A model generated the notes under the pieces. That model ran no database searches and was not told the origin of the DNA. It saw only the letters and a program-made list of their open reading frames with translations. Shown piece by piece: positions 17,786 through 27,217 of a stretch of 64,000 nucleotides of DNA. Numbering within the stretch: position 1 is the first letter of the stretch; every line of letters begins with the position of its first letter. The DNA is taken from contig NZ_CP156674.1 of NCBI RefSeq assembly GCF_039851965.1, positions 868,001 through 932,000 on the forward strand, read 5' to 3'. Both the position numbers and the translations under genes were made by a program. The DNA comes from Pseudalkalibacillus hwajinpoensis (GTDB lineage: Bacteria > Bacillota > Bacilli > Bacillales > Guptibacillaceae).

Positions 17786-18376
17786 GATACGATCTCCTAT
17801 GTCTTGCTTCCATTTATTCATTAGTGGCACTGAATGATCTTTAATGCGTTCGATCAGAGAACGTGGGTTTTCCTCAGATAGCAGCGGCTCCATATAGCGT
17901 TTGTGAAGGAAACCTTCACTGACCATATGCTCAAGCATATTATTAAAGGGGGCATAATAGTTTTTCGTATTCAGGAGACCAATTGGTTTGTTGTGGTATT
18001 CTAACTGATACCAAGTGAAAATTTCTGTCAGTTCTTCTAGCGTCCCAATTCCCCCTGGAAGTGCTATAAACCCATCGCCGGATTCATACATTTTCGCTTT
18101 TCTTTCATGCATCGTCTCAACGATAATCAGTTCAGTCAATTCAATATGTGTCACATTATCATATATTTTACGTGGAATAATACCAGTCACTCTGCCACCA
18201 TGGTCTAATACCGTTCTTGCAAGTTTCCCCATTAACCCTACATTCCCGCCCCCATAGATGACTTCTATTTTCATTTCGGCGAGTACCTTCCCAAGCTCCT
18301 CAACTGCATCAAAGTACAGCCTGTCTACAGCTTCACTTGAACCGCAAAACACTGTCAAACGTTTCAATTCGTTCAA
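17783..18376 (-). CDS. LOG-family protein (YvdD type), nucleotide 5'-monophosphate phosphoribohydrolase
   Basis: A 197-residue Rossmann-fold protein with the LOG signature PGGIGTLEELTE (~residue 106) and VIYGGGNVGLMG (~38). The family releases free bases, such as cytokinins, from ribotide 5'-monophosphates; in bacteria the natural substrate is often unclear. B. subtilis YvdD is 191 residues. It stands alone with its own terminator. Confidence 0.87.
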   Translation of the reverse strand: MNELKRLTVFCGSSEAVDRLYFDAVEELGKVLAEMKIEVIYGGGNVGLMGKLARTVLDHGGRVTGIIPRKIYDNVTHIELTELIIVETMHERKAKMYESGDGFIALPGGIGTLEELTEIFTWYQLEYHNKPIGLLNTKNYYAPFNNMLEHMVSEGFLHKRYMEPLLSEENPRSLIERIKDHSVPLMNKWKQDIGDRI

Positions 18377-18402
18377 ACGGTTCTACCCCCTTCGTCTCTT
18401 TT

Positions 18403-18588
18403 TTAGTGCAGAACTTTCTTCATATTAATGTTCGTGGTTTCAAAGCCAAGGCGTTCATAAAGGCGAATTGCTTTTTTATTATGACCAAAGACATGTAAGG
18501 AAAGTCCTTCTATCCCTTACTCGTGAAACCTTTTCCAATTCATAAACTGGGTAAACTCAAAATCGTTCATTTCTCTTAGCATAACCAT
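18403..18588 (-). pseudogene. Internally deleted GNAT acetyltransferase remnant
   Basis: A good start (GGGAGGTAACGTC then ATG at 18588) opens a frame that reads VMLREMNDFEFTQFMNW and meets TAA after 23 codons. The same frame goes on as GIEGLSLHVFGHNKKAIRL then YERLGFETTNINMKK and stops at 18403. The second part is the end of a GNAT domain (the acetyl-CoA site and LYERLGF strand). About 90 middle residues are missing. It is a clear remnant. Confidence 0.8.
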
Positions 18589-18660
18589 GACGTTACCTCC
18601 CTTTCCTTCTAACGTCATCTTACTATTAACTATGTCTGAAAAATAGGGTACATGCACTCA

Positions 18661-18689
18661 AAACAAAAATACCGATTTTCATCGGTATT
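18661..18689 (-). terminator. Terminator after the sirtuin gene
   Basis: The stem ATACCGAT with loop GAAA and its complement is followed by TTTTTGTTTT on the minus strand. Confidence 0.8.
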
Positions 18690-18698
18690 CGTTGTCAG

Positions 18699-19412
18699 TT
18701 AATCAGAATTTGCCCGGGCTAACTTGGAGAGGACTTCCCCTATTTTCTCATGTATTACAAGATCAGCCATCGAATCATATTCAGTTTCTTCCTGGTTAAC
18801 GATCACCAGTTTTGCGCCATTCCGCTTTGCTTCAATAGGAAATACATTTGCAGGCGAAACCTGTAACGATGATCCAAGTACGATAAAGAGGTCCGCTTTC
18901 TTTGTTTCAAGCTTGGCCTGATGGATCGCATTTAATGGAATGGGCTCTCCGAATAAGACAACACCAGGTCTTTTAAATCCACCACACGAGCAATTGATTT
19001 CTTCATTTATATATGATTCGTTAGAACCCGTTTCACCACATTCATCACAGTAGACGTTGCACAGTGTCCCGTGAAGCTCAGAGACATTGAGACTCCCTGC
19101 GTGCTGATGAAAACCGTCCACATTCTGAGTCAAAATACAGCTGACATCGCCATTACGCTCCCAGTCAGCTAGATGATAATAGCCAGCATTAGGACGGGCG
19201 GCCCTCAACTTTTGAATTCGATGTTTATAAAATCGGATAAATAAATCCCGCTCATCCCGCATCGCCTCTCTACTCGCAAGCTGCAGAGGATCAACTTCGT
19301 TCCACATCCCATCGAGCGCAGAGCGAAAGTCAGGTAAACCACTTTCTGTACTCATTCCTGCGCCGCTTAGTACGACGGTATGCTTTGCTTCACGAAACAA
19401 GTCCGTAAGCAT
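18699..19412 (-). CDS. srtN: NAD-dependent protein deacylase (sirtuin), SrtN-like
   Basis: A ~237-residue sirtuin: GAGMSTESGLPDFRS at the start, QNVDGFHQHAG with the catalytic His (~110), and a zinc site CDEC ... CSC (~127-150), then GVVLFGEPIP. It removes acyl groups from lysines using NAD+. B. subtilis SrtN (YhdZ) is the matching size. The ATG at 19412 has GGTGAT 5 bases before it; an earlier ATG at 19430 has no ribosome site. Confidence 0.9.
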   Translation of the reverse strand: MLTDLFREAKHTVVLSGAGMSTESGLPDFRSALDGMWNEVDPLQLASREAMRDERDLFIRFYKHRIQKLRAARPNAGYYHLADWERNGDVSCILTQNVDGFHQHAGSLNVSELHGTLCNVYCDECGETGSNESYINEEINCSCGGFKRPGVVLFGEPIPLNAIHQAKLETKKADLFIVLGSSLQVSPANVFPIEAKRNGAKLVIVNQEETEYDSMADLVIHEKIGEVLSKLARANSD

Positions 19413-19583
19413 ATAATCACCAGCTTTCATCTTTACGGATAGTTATCAATTCACATATTTCGCCCTTTCTAAACCCCCTGGCCTATATTCTGTTAATTAA
19501 TTTTAAAATTATTAACCAAACTTTCACGAAAGAAATACTCTATTGGTGAAACTAAGATTTAACTCGCATGAGCTAATCAACGA

Positions 19584-19627
19584 TAAAAATAGGCAATGAG
19601 GGGATATTCCCTCATTGCCTATTTTGG
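19584..19627 (-). terminator. Terminator after BCCT transporter
   Basis: A long perfect stem (AATAGGCAATGAGGG and complement, ~15 bp) with loop GATATT is followed by TTTT runs in both directions. Confidence 0.85.
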
Positions 19628-21196
19628 TTATTTCGTTGCTGGTGCAGTTTGATCGTCTTTTTCGACACCATGTTTTTCTTTCCGTTTTTCTTTCCTTGGC
19701 TTTGGATCTTTAGCTACCAGGTATTTCTCTTTCGTAAGCGCCTTGTAGAACGAGACGGTCATTAAAATCATAATGATCGAGAACGGCAGAGCGGCAAGAA
19801 TCAACACGTTCTGGAGCGCCTGTAGTCCGCCTGTATACAATAGCACAGCCGCCATAGCTGACTGAGTTACACCCCATGTAAGTTTAACACCCGTGCCAGG
19901 ATTTAGAGATCCATGTGTTGTCTGCATTCCCAGTACAAATGTAGCGGAGTCAGCAGAAGTAATGAAGAAAGTTCCAATCAGTGTAATCGCTACTATTGAT
20001 AAGACGATGCTCATTGGGTAGTTCTGGAAGGTTCCAAATAACGACTCTTCAGTTGCGAGTGACGCAATATCTGCAATTCCCTGCTGTTGAATGTTGATTG
20101 CAGAAATTCCAAAAGTTGAAAACCATAGAAAACCAACGACTGAAGGAACAAGAAGAACACCTACGAGAAACTCTCTAATTGTCCTTCCTCTTGATACGCG
20201 AGCAATAAAGATTCCTACAAATGGTGACCAGGAAATCCACCATGCCCAGTAGAAAATCGTCCAGCTGTTAATCCACTCGCGATTTTCAGGATTAAGCGGT
20301 GCAATACGGAAGCTCATTGCAATTAAATTTGCAAAATAAGCACCAATCGTATCCGTAAACATATTTAGAATGTAAATGGTCGGTCCAAGAATGAACATAG
20401 CAAGGAAAAGAATACCTGCCAGTCCAATATTTGCATTACTTAAGTATTTAATACCTTTTCCGATTCCTGACCATGCAGAGATCATAAATAGTACAGTTAC
20501 TACACCAATAATAATCAGTTGTGAACTAAAGCTGTTCGGTATGTCTGTTAAGAATGATAAACCGCCATTAATTTGTACTGCACCAAATCCAAGTGTAGTC
20601 GCTACACCCACAATCGTTGCAAACACGGCAAGTGTATCAATGACTTTACCAAAGAGACCGTTGACCTTTTCACCAAAAATTGGATAAAGGGTAGCACTAA
20701 TCAAACCGGGACGATCGTGTCTAAATTTAAAGTAAGCTAGAACAAGTGCAACAATCGCATAAATCGCCCAGGCATGAATGCCCCAGTGAAAATACGAATA
20801 CTGCATGGCTTCTTTAATTGCAGCAGGAGTGCCTGTTTCAGCGGTTGGTGCATTTACAGCATAATGAGACATCGGTTCTGCTGTACCCCAGAAAACTAGG
20901 CCGATTCCCATACCAGCACTAAATAACATCGCAAACCAGCTAAGTCTTGTGAATTCTGGTTTTTCATCCGGCTTACCAAGCTTAATCTTACCGTATGGTG
21001 TAAAGATAATGAATACACAGAAAATGACTAGCAGCGTGACAAGAATAAGATAATACCAACCTAACTTATTCGAAATAAACGTTTGAGCACTCGCCGAGAG
21101 TGACTCTAATGTTCCTGGTGAAGTTGCTCCCCAGATGACCATTAGTATACTAATTACCAGCGTGCTCCAAAACACGGAGGATACTTTACCCCTCAT
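19628..21196 (-). CDS. BCCT-family betaine/choline/carnitine transporter
   Basis: A 522-residue protein with 12 predicted membrane helices. The family marks are MGIGLVFWGTAEPMSHY (~residue 96) and the motif region WAWWISWSPFVGIFIARV (~320) with its tryptophan box. It takes up glycine betaine or related solutes with Na+ and acts in osmotic protection (OpuD/BetL group). The tail is highly charged (KEKRKEKHGVEK), as in regulated BCCT carriers. The ATG at 21196 follows GAGGTGGAGTTT; a GTG three codons earlier overlaps that site. Confidence 0.92.
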   Translation of the reverse strand: MRGKVSSVFWSTLVISILMVIWGATSPGTLESLSASAQTFISNKLGWYYLILVTLLVIFCVFIIFTPYGKIKLGKPDEKPEFTRLSWFAMLFSAGMGIGLVFWGTAEPMSHYAVNAPTAETGTPAAIKEAMQYSYFHWGIHAWAIYAIVALVLAYFKFRHDRPGLISATLYPIFGEKVNGLFGKVIDTLAVFATIVGVATTLGFGAVQINGGLSFLTDIPNSFSSQLIIIGVVTVLFMISAWSGIGKGIKYLSNANIGLAGILFLAMFILGPTIYILNMFTDTIGAYFANLIAMSFRIAPLNPENREWINSWTIFYWAWWISWSPFVGIFIARVSRGRTIREFLVGVLLVPSVVGFLWFSTFGISAINIQQQGIADIASLATEESLFGTFQNYPMSIVLSIVAITLIGTFFITSADSATFVLGMQTTHGSLNPGTGVKLTWGVTQSAMAAVLLYTGGLQALQNVLILAALPFSIIMILMTVSFYKALTKEKYLVAKDPKPRKEKRKEKHGVEKDDQTAPATK

Positions 21197-21381
21197 AAAC
21201 TCCACCTCAACTTAAAATAATTTCTGTAACAACTACATTAAAAAATAGTACCATTTTACCTCTATCTACTTATACCACTACAGAAAGTGTCGAAACACAT
21301 ATTTCTATCCTTAACTAGGAAGCTCGTGGTTAAACCTTTGCAAACACAGGGTTTTTGAAAAGATTAATTTTTTTAAACCCA

Positions 21382-21669
21382 TTATTTTTTCCTACTTCGC
21401 TCATGCGATTTTTTAATTTTAATGCTTTTTGTACCTGGCTGCTTCTTAATCCACTTGAGATAACAACGAATTTTGTCGTCTTCTTTAAGCTTCTTAATCG
21501 AATCAAGTCTGACTGAGAGCTCCTGATTTGTATATATGGCGTGAATCTGCTTATGACAAGGCACACAAAGGAAAGCGGTCGGCTTGAAGGTGCCGCCTTC
21601 TTCCTTCGGTGTAAGATGATGGCTAGTACCTTTAACCACACTACGTCCGCATAATTCACAAACGTCCAT
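21382..21669 (-). CDS. Small HNH-type zinc protein (YisB-like)
   Basis: A 95-residue protein with CELCGR ... SHHLTPKEEGG ... LCVPCHKQIH. The two CxxC pairs and the HH/H residues form an HNH nuclease core. The C-terminal third is very basic (KSIKIKKSHERSRKK). B. subtilis YisB looks similar. It has a good GAGGTGATGAGAG site. It lies 68 bases downstream of the SNF2 helicase gene on the same strand, so they may be cotranscribed. Confidence 0.75.
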   Translation of the reverse strand: MDVCELCGRSVVKGTSHHLTPKEEGGTFKPTAFLCVPCHKQIHAIYTNQELSVRLDSIKKLKEDDKIRCYLKWIKKQPGTKSIKIKKSHERSRKK

Positions 21670-21737
21670 CTCTCATCACCTCACGCTTTCATTATTCTTT
21701 GTTTGTTGCTTTCCCCGTATTCAACTAGATGTTAAAT

Positions 21738-24700
21738 TTAGATGCTCAGGATATCTTTAATTTCATCTTCAGATAAACTCGAAATCATCGTTTCCCCTGG
21801 TTGAATGACTTTTTCAATTAATTCTTTCTTCTTTTGCTGGAGCTCATAAATCTTTTCCTCAATTGTTCCCTGAGTAATAAGTCTCATGACCTGCACAACA
21901 TTTTTTTGTCCAATACGATGAGCTCGACCCGCAGCCTGTTCTTCAACAGCAGGGTTCCACCAGAGATCATACAGAATAACTGTATCAGCACCTGTAAGAT
22001 TTAAACCTGTTCCACCGGCCTTTAATGAAATTAAGAAGATTTCTTTTTCACCTGCATTGAATCGCTCCGTCATTTCAACCCGTTCCTTCGATGGTGTCTG
22101 GCCATCTAAGTAAAATACTGAGTAGCCGAGATCTGCTAGTTTTTGATGAATGATCTTTAACATACTTGAGAACTGTGAAAAAATCAGAAGTCTTTTCTGA
22201 TTTTCAATCGACGTAGTCACAATGTCCAAAAGCTGTTCGAGCTTACCGGATTGTCCATCGTAATTTTCAAGAAATAGCGATGGATGGCAACAGAGCTGGC
22301 GCAGTCGAGTAAGTCCAGCTAGAATCTTCATGCGATTCTTTTGAAATCCCTCTCCAGCAAGGCTTTCTTTCGTTTCCTGTTGAATCCGGTGCAAATAACC
22401 GATATAAAGTTCTTTTTGCTGCTTCGTTAATTCGGATACTTGAACGGTTTCAATTTTATCTGGTAGCTCCTTCAAGACATCCTTCTTCACGCGTCTTAGG
22501 ATAAACGGACGAACCATTCTCGATATACGCTCATGAGATAGATTTCTAAATGTTGATTGATCCGGGAAGAACCCTGGCATGATCGAATGAAAAAGGGCCC
22601 ACAGTTCATCAAGTGAATTCTCAATTGGCGTACCACTGAGCGCAAAACGTTTCGCTGCTCTAAGTTGTCTGACTGCTTGAGATGTTTTTGTCGCAGGATT
22701 TTTGATGGCTTGCGCTTCATCAAGAATGACAGAATCAAATGCGATCGCTTCATACTGCGCAATATCCTGCCTCAGTGTAGGATAAGATGTAATCCAAACG
22801 TCCGGATGCAGGCCTTGATTTAACAATTCCTTCCGTTCTGCTGGTGTCCCAGTATTGACTTCGATGTGAAGACTAGGAGCAAACTTTTCGAACTCTTTTT
22901 TCCAGTTATAAATAAGGGATGCAGGTGCCACAACAAGCGCGATTGCATCAGGATTTTCATTCTTTTCAGATAGCAAATAAGCGATGCTCTGAAGCGTTTT
23001 ACCAAGTCCCATATCATCGGCAAGAATGCCGCCTAATTGGTAATACGAAAGCGCCTTTAGCCACTGAAATCCAGTCATTTGATAAGTCCTTAAATCTGCA
23101 TCCAACCCTTCAGGAAGCCCAAACTGAAGATCTTCAGGATGCTTTAAACGCGATACAAGCTCACGAAATGCTTTACTATAGCGTGAAGCATTTCGCCCAC
23201 CACTGATTCGCTCATCGATTTGAAGCCCTCGATAAAGCGGTAAGTGAAGCTCGCCCCGATCAATATCTTTTTCTTTAATATTCAGGTCGTTCAATAGTTG
23301 ACTAACATGTTGAAAATCATCATTCTCAATCGAAACAAATGCGCCATCCGGCAGACGGTAATAGCGATCTTTCTCGATAACAGCTTTCAGGATATTCGAA
23401 ATCTCACCTTCGTCCAGTCCTTTCATATCAAAGCTAACGTCTAGCCAGTTTCCATTTCGATCCATATCGACAGATGTAACCGGAAGCGAAGACTCATCAA
23501 GTAACCAGCCACTGGCAGATTCGGTGAGAAATACATCTGCAAGATCATGAAGCTGTGGGATCGTCCAATAAAGGAAATCAAAAATCAGGGCTTCATCTTC
23601 CACATAAAGCTCACGACCATTAAATTTCAAGGATGCCTGCTCAATCAATGACATGATTCTCTGTTCCTTTTCGCTATCCCGTAGAATAATGCCACCATCT
23701 TCTTTCACAATTCTGACGTCATCTTTGAAAGGATTAATGACATCATCCCCATACTGATACTCGACCGAGACAAGTAGACGCTCTCCCTCAGCATTCACGT
23801 ACACTTTAGCACGCAAGTCAGGATTGACTATTTTTTCGTGAATCTGATCAGAAATCGTAACGTTCCCAAGTTTCTTTAAGCCTGGAACGACTCTAGAAAG
23901 AAATGGTTCAATTTGAGATTGTGAAATAGAAAGATCGCTTTTTCTAGCTGAATCTCGAAAATGAGAAAGATCCTTTAGTAATGATTGCTGTCTCTTACTC
24001 AATTTATAAAGTGTTTTATTGTGAAACAACCATCCGTAAGTTGGAAAGAAAGGTGCGGTTTGAAAGCCGTTTAACTGCAACACATAATCCGTTTCCCGTT
24101 GCTCAATCTCAAATGTGAAAGGAAGCGCTCCATCATGTACAGCGGTTTGTTCATGAAGCGTGCGATTAAATTCAAATCGAACGGTTCTCTCCTGTTTAAG
24201 AAACTCCATCAAAAACTCATTCGCAGCAAGTGGGGGAAGAATGAGTTCTCGATTCTCAGTAAAGCGGCCCCAATTGTCAGGCAAATCCAAATAAACCTTC
24301 TCATTACGTCTAATGGCTAAAAGCATTTTTATGAGAGATTCATCGTGTTCATGGAAATGATGTTCATCTGGCTCAAAGCTAAACTTCTTCGTAAAGAAAT
24401 AAGAATCTCCTTCAAGAATCGCATCAAGAAACGTTCGGATGTCTTTCACCACATACAGGCGATTGATCCCAACCTTCATCTCTATCGTCCATGGGGAATC
24501 TCCTTGTGATTTCCTTAGTGTTGGATATGAACTAGCCTTGATTGTAAATTCGACCCGCAGTTCATCTGATCTCATCTGTGTGAGGTTATCCGGCTGAAAA
24601 TCACTGAGAACTTGAATGAGTTGATTCGTCTCATGATAGCTCCGCGGCGACACCTGTGCTGGCTTTTCTGTTTCTTTTTCCTCCAAAGTCAAAGGACTAT

Positions 24701-24977
24701 TCTCACTGATCGCAATGAGCACAGCTGCAAGGTGCTTGCACGTGCCATATGTTTCAAAGGCAGCACATTCGCATGAACCAAACCAATTATCACCAAGCAC
24801 TTCAATCAACACGCTGTATCGTTCACTTCCATCCACATAGGCTCGAAAGGACTGATCCTCCTCATCAAACTTGAGCTCCGTTACCCGCCCGCTTTGATAA
24901 TACGTTAGTCCCCTTTGATAAAAGCTTACTGGAAAACGTTCTTTTATTTCGCTTTTAGTAAACATAGAAAAGCTCAT
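21738..24977 (-). CDS. SWIM-domain SNF2-family helicase
   Basis: A 1079-residue protein. A SWIM zinc finger (CEC-x8-CKH, residues 69-82) at the N-terminus is followed by ~500 residues of a helicase-associated region and a SNF2 ATPase: GILADDMGLGKTLQSIAYL (~650), VILDEAQAIKNP (~750), RFALSGTPIEN (~780) and motif VI AGRAHRIGQ (~1020). It resembles bacterial RapA-unrelated SNF2 proteins (YwqA/YqhH type in Bacillus). It acts on DNA or DNA-protein complexes; its target is not known. No restriction genes are next to it. Confidence 0.9.
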   Translation of the reverse strand: MSFSMFTKSEIKERFPVSFYQRGLTYYQSGRVTELKFDEEDQSFRAYVDGSERYSVLIEVLGDNWFGSCECAAFETYGTCKHLAAVLIAISENSPLTLEEKETEKPAQVSPRSYHETNQLIQVLSDFQPDNLTQMRSDELRVEFTIKASSYPTLRKSQGDSPWTIEMKVGINRLYVVKDIRTFLDAILEGDSYFFTKKFSFEPDEHHFHEHDESLIKMLLAIRRNEKVYLDLPDNWGRFTENRELILPPLAANEFLMEFLKQERTVRFEFNRTLHEQTAVHDGALPFTFEIEQRETDYVLQLNGFQTAPFFPTYGWLFHNKTLYKLSKRQQSLLKDLSHFRDSARKSDLSISQSQIEPFLSRVVPGLKKLGNVTISDQIHEKIVNPDLRAKVYVNAEGERLLVSVEYQYGDDVINPFKDDVRIVKEDGGIILRDSEKEQRIMSLIEQASLKFNGRELYVEDEALIFDFLYWTIPQLHDLADVFLTESASGWLLDESSLPVTSVDMDRNGNWLDVSFDMKGLDEGEISNILKAVIEKDRYYRLPDGAFVSIENDDFQHVSQLLNDLNIKEKDIDRGELHLPLYRGLQIDERISGGRNASRYSKAFRELVSRLKHPEDLQFGLPEGLDADLRTYQMTGFQWLKALSYYQLGGILADDMGLGKTLQSIAYLLSEKNENPDAIALVVAPASLIYNWKKEFEKFAPSLHIEVNTGTPAERKELLNQGLHPDVWITSYPTLRQDIAQYEAIAFDSVILDEAQAIKNPATKTSQAVRQLRAAKRFALSGTPIENSLDELWALFHSIMPGFFPDQSTFRNLSHERISRMVRPFILRRVKKDVLKELPDKIETVQVSELTKQQKELYIGYLHRIQQETKESLAGEGFQKNRMKILAGLTRLRQLCCHPSLFLENYDGQSGKLEQLLDIVTTSIENQKRLLIFSQFSSMLKIIHQKLADLGYSVFYLDGQTPSKERVEMTERFNAGEKEIFLISLKAGGTGLNLTGADTVILYDLWWNPAVEEQAAGRAHRIGQKNVVQVMRLITQGTIEEKIYELQQKKKELIEKVIQPGETMISSLSEDEIKDILSI

Positions 24978-25207
24978 TTCCGCATCACTTCAATTCCAAT
25001 GGTAGTAGTAACCTTCATTATACAATTTTCCACATCTTCTTCAAAACCATGAGCGACCCAAAGACGCATAATAGCATATTTTCTCTCAAATTTAAAATAA
25101 TACTTCTATTTGATTAAAGATGGACATGTATATAAAGGGCATCTTCTTTTATGTAAAAACTTGCTTAAAGCCATTAAGAGAGACTTTTGAAAAGGAGAAT
25201 GACGTTC

Positions 25208-25847
25208 ATGATTGAAATCGCGATTGCTCATATTGCACTTGGCTTATCGATCGCCGCCCCACTTGGACCCATCAATATTGAAATCATGAAGCGCGGCATA
25301 CATAAAGGATTTTGGCCCTCTCTCTTCGTTGGTGCCGGGGGAATGAGCGCAGATTTACTACTTATGTTTTTGATGTATTTTGGTATTGCTGTCTTTGTTG
25401 AAATTTCATATGTGCAAATTTCCTTATTGGTACTTGGTGCTGTTATTTAAACGTGTTCAGGAATTCAGGGGGTTCTTATCAACTATAAGTTTAGATGAAG
25501 AGCAAGATAAGGGAACCCCGGGGTTGCTTCACTCTTATGCCACTGGGTTTATGATAGCAGCTTTCAATCCAATGAATCTTCTATTCTGGCTTGGCATTTA
25601 TGGATCGGTCCTAAGCGCCTCTCTTCAGCAGCCAGACAAATGGCAGGCTTTCTTCTTATCTGCACTCATTTTAATCGGCATCGGACTGTGGAAAGTGAAT
25701 CTCTGTATGACAGTCCATTTCGGTAAAACGCTATTGAAACCAGGAACCCTTCGAGCTATAAGCGTGACAGCCAGTCTCGTTCTGCTATACTTTGGCATAA
25801 GGTTTGGCTACCTCGCTGCCGAAATGATCTTCATCGCTTCTAATTAA
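25208..25847 (+). pseudogene. LysE-family exporter broken by a frameshift
   Basis: The ATG at 25208 (AAGGAG 10 bases upstream) opens a LysE-type protein: GLSIAAPLGPINIEIMKRG. The frame hits TAA at 25448-25450. The C-terminal half, RVQEFRGFLSTISLDEEQD and four later helices, continues in the +1 frame to 25847. The break lies near 25440-25455 in GTTATTTAAACG. About 212 residues together is the usual LysE length. This reads as a one- or two-base indel rather than programmed shifting, since no slippery sequence is seen. Confidence 0.8.
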
Positions 25848-25885
25848 AAGAACCTGTTAGGTGCTATTGTTAAAAACACGTTTTT

Positions 25886-25917
25886 GGCTCTTTCCGAGTG
25901 AAACCTTAGGTTCACTC
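25886..25917. repeat. Imperfect inverted repeat after lysE remnant
   Basis: CGAGTGAAACCT faces GGTTCACTCG with one bulged base. It may be the terminator of the lysE gene, although no T run follows. Confidence 0.4.
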
Positions 25918-25920
25918 GAA

Positions 25921-25951
25921 TTAGAAAAAGAGCTTCCTCAAGAAGCTCTTA
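25921..25951 (-). terminator. Terminator after the small membrane protein gene
   Basis: The stem AAGAGCTTC with loop TTGAG and its complement is followed by TTTTTC on the minus strand. Confidence 0.75.
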
Positions 25952-26143
25952 GCTAAAATAAACGTATGTAGCTATCCCTGCAACAGCTATAATCCCAACT
26001 AAAAGATAGATCGCAGAGATCGTGACCGTCGTATTTTTCGCTTTCTTTCCATAACCAGGATCGCTTTTCCCAGCAACCATTAACGTACCAATCATGATGA
26101 TAACAAGAAAAAATATAATAAGTGTCGTTGCGATCGTTAGCAT
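25949..26143 (-). CDS. Small two-helix membrane protein, unknown
   Basis: A 64-residue protein starting MLTIATTLIIFFLVIIMIG with a GAGGAGAAA site. It has two membrane helices (about 3-24 and 42-62) joined by a basic, glycine-rich loop (GKSDPGYGKKAKN). I do not recognise the family. The longer upstream start at 26170 lacks a ribosome site. Confidence 0.6.
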   Translation of the reverse strand: MLTIATTLIIFFLVIIMIGTLMVAGKSDPGYGKKAKNTTVTISAIYLLVGIIAVAGIATYVYFS

Positions 26144-26279
26144 TTTCTCCTCTCCCCTCATCTTTATCATACACTGACTTCATATCGTAAGAAACCTGCA
26201 AAAAAGTGAAACATTTGTTAAGATAGGTAACATGTGCATTTTCGCAAAAAATACAGAGAGTTTTTATAGGAGTGTTTTT

Positions 26280-27143
26280 ATGAGGAGAGGAATTTTACTT
26301 ATTATGATTGCTGCACTAGCGATCCTAGCGGCATGTGGCAATTCAGAAGATAATGCTGGTGACGAGGAATCAAAGGGCACAGTGACATTCGGACTGAACA
26401 ACTGGGCTGAGAATATCGCGGTTTCGAATATGTGGAAAGTAATTCTTGAAGAAAAAGGATACGATATCGAATTAAAATCAATGGAGAAAGCACCCGTTTG
26501 GGCAGGTGTTTCTCAAGGTGATCTGGATGTGGCTGCAGAAGTATGGCTTCCTACTACAGATAAACCGCTCTATGAAGAATACAAGGAAGATATTGAAATG
26601 CACGAAACGTGGTATGAAGGGACAGGACTTGGCCTTGTTGTTCCAGAATACATGAATATTGACAGCATCGATGAGCTTAACGCTCAGAAAGAAAAACTCG
26701 GTTTAGAAGAAATTGTCGGAATCGATCCTGGTGCGAGCCTGATGGAAATGAGCAGAACAGCCCTTGCAGAGTATGACTTAAACTACGACCTTGTTGATAG
26801 CTCTGGACCAGCTATGATGAGTGAACTTAAAAAAGCTTATGAGGACAAAGAGCCGATCGTTGTGACACTCTGGAATCCACACTGAGCATTCGCTGAGTAT
26901 GATTTAAAGTATCTTGAAGATCCTAAAAAAGTCTACGGTGAAGCAGATGATATCTACTTCATGACAAGAACTGGGTTTGGGGAAGATCATCCCGAAATCG
27001 TTGAATGGATGAACAATTGGAAGATGGACGACGACTCACTTGGTAGTTTAATGGCTACTATCAAGAATGCCGATGATGCCGAAACAGGTGCAAAGCAGTG
27101 GGTTGAAGACAATCAAGATTTAGTGTCTGAATGGACAAAATAA
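26280..27143 (+). pseudogene. Betaine-type ABC substrate-binding lipoprotein with opal stop
   Basis: The ATG at 26280 follows AGGAG. Residues 1-19 are a lipoprotein signal ending LAAC. The rest matches OpuAC-type binding proteins: FGLNNWAEN, GDLDVAAEVWLPTT, VTLWNPH. TGA at 26883-26885 then interrupts the frame, which continues AFAEYDLKYLEDP to the natural end at 27143. The family motif is WxPHWxF, so Trp TGG to TGA is the likely change. It is an orphan: no ATPase or permease gene is nearby, as with the separately encoded receptors of some betaine systems. The product would lack the last ~85 residues and one ligand lobe. Confidence 0.85.
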
Positions 27144-27169
27144 CCTCATCTTCGAATTTTTTATCTAAC

Positions 27170-27205
27170 GGGAGGAATCCTCCCAGATTGGCAGGGTTCC
27201 TTTTT
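27170..27205 (+). terminator. Terminator after the binding-protein gene
   Basis: GGAATCCT pairs with AGGGTTCC (one G-U pair), followed by TTTTT. A competing hairpin GGGAGGAATCCTCCC overlaps it. Confidence 0.7.
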
Positions 27206-27217
27206 ATATCAGTACAC

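Noticed and set aside
25440..25455. Programmed frameshift in lysE
   Set aside because: No slippery heptamer, pausing structure or internal Shine-Dalgarno was seen, and residues appear to be lost at the junction.
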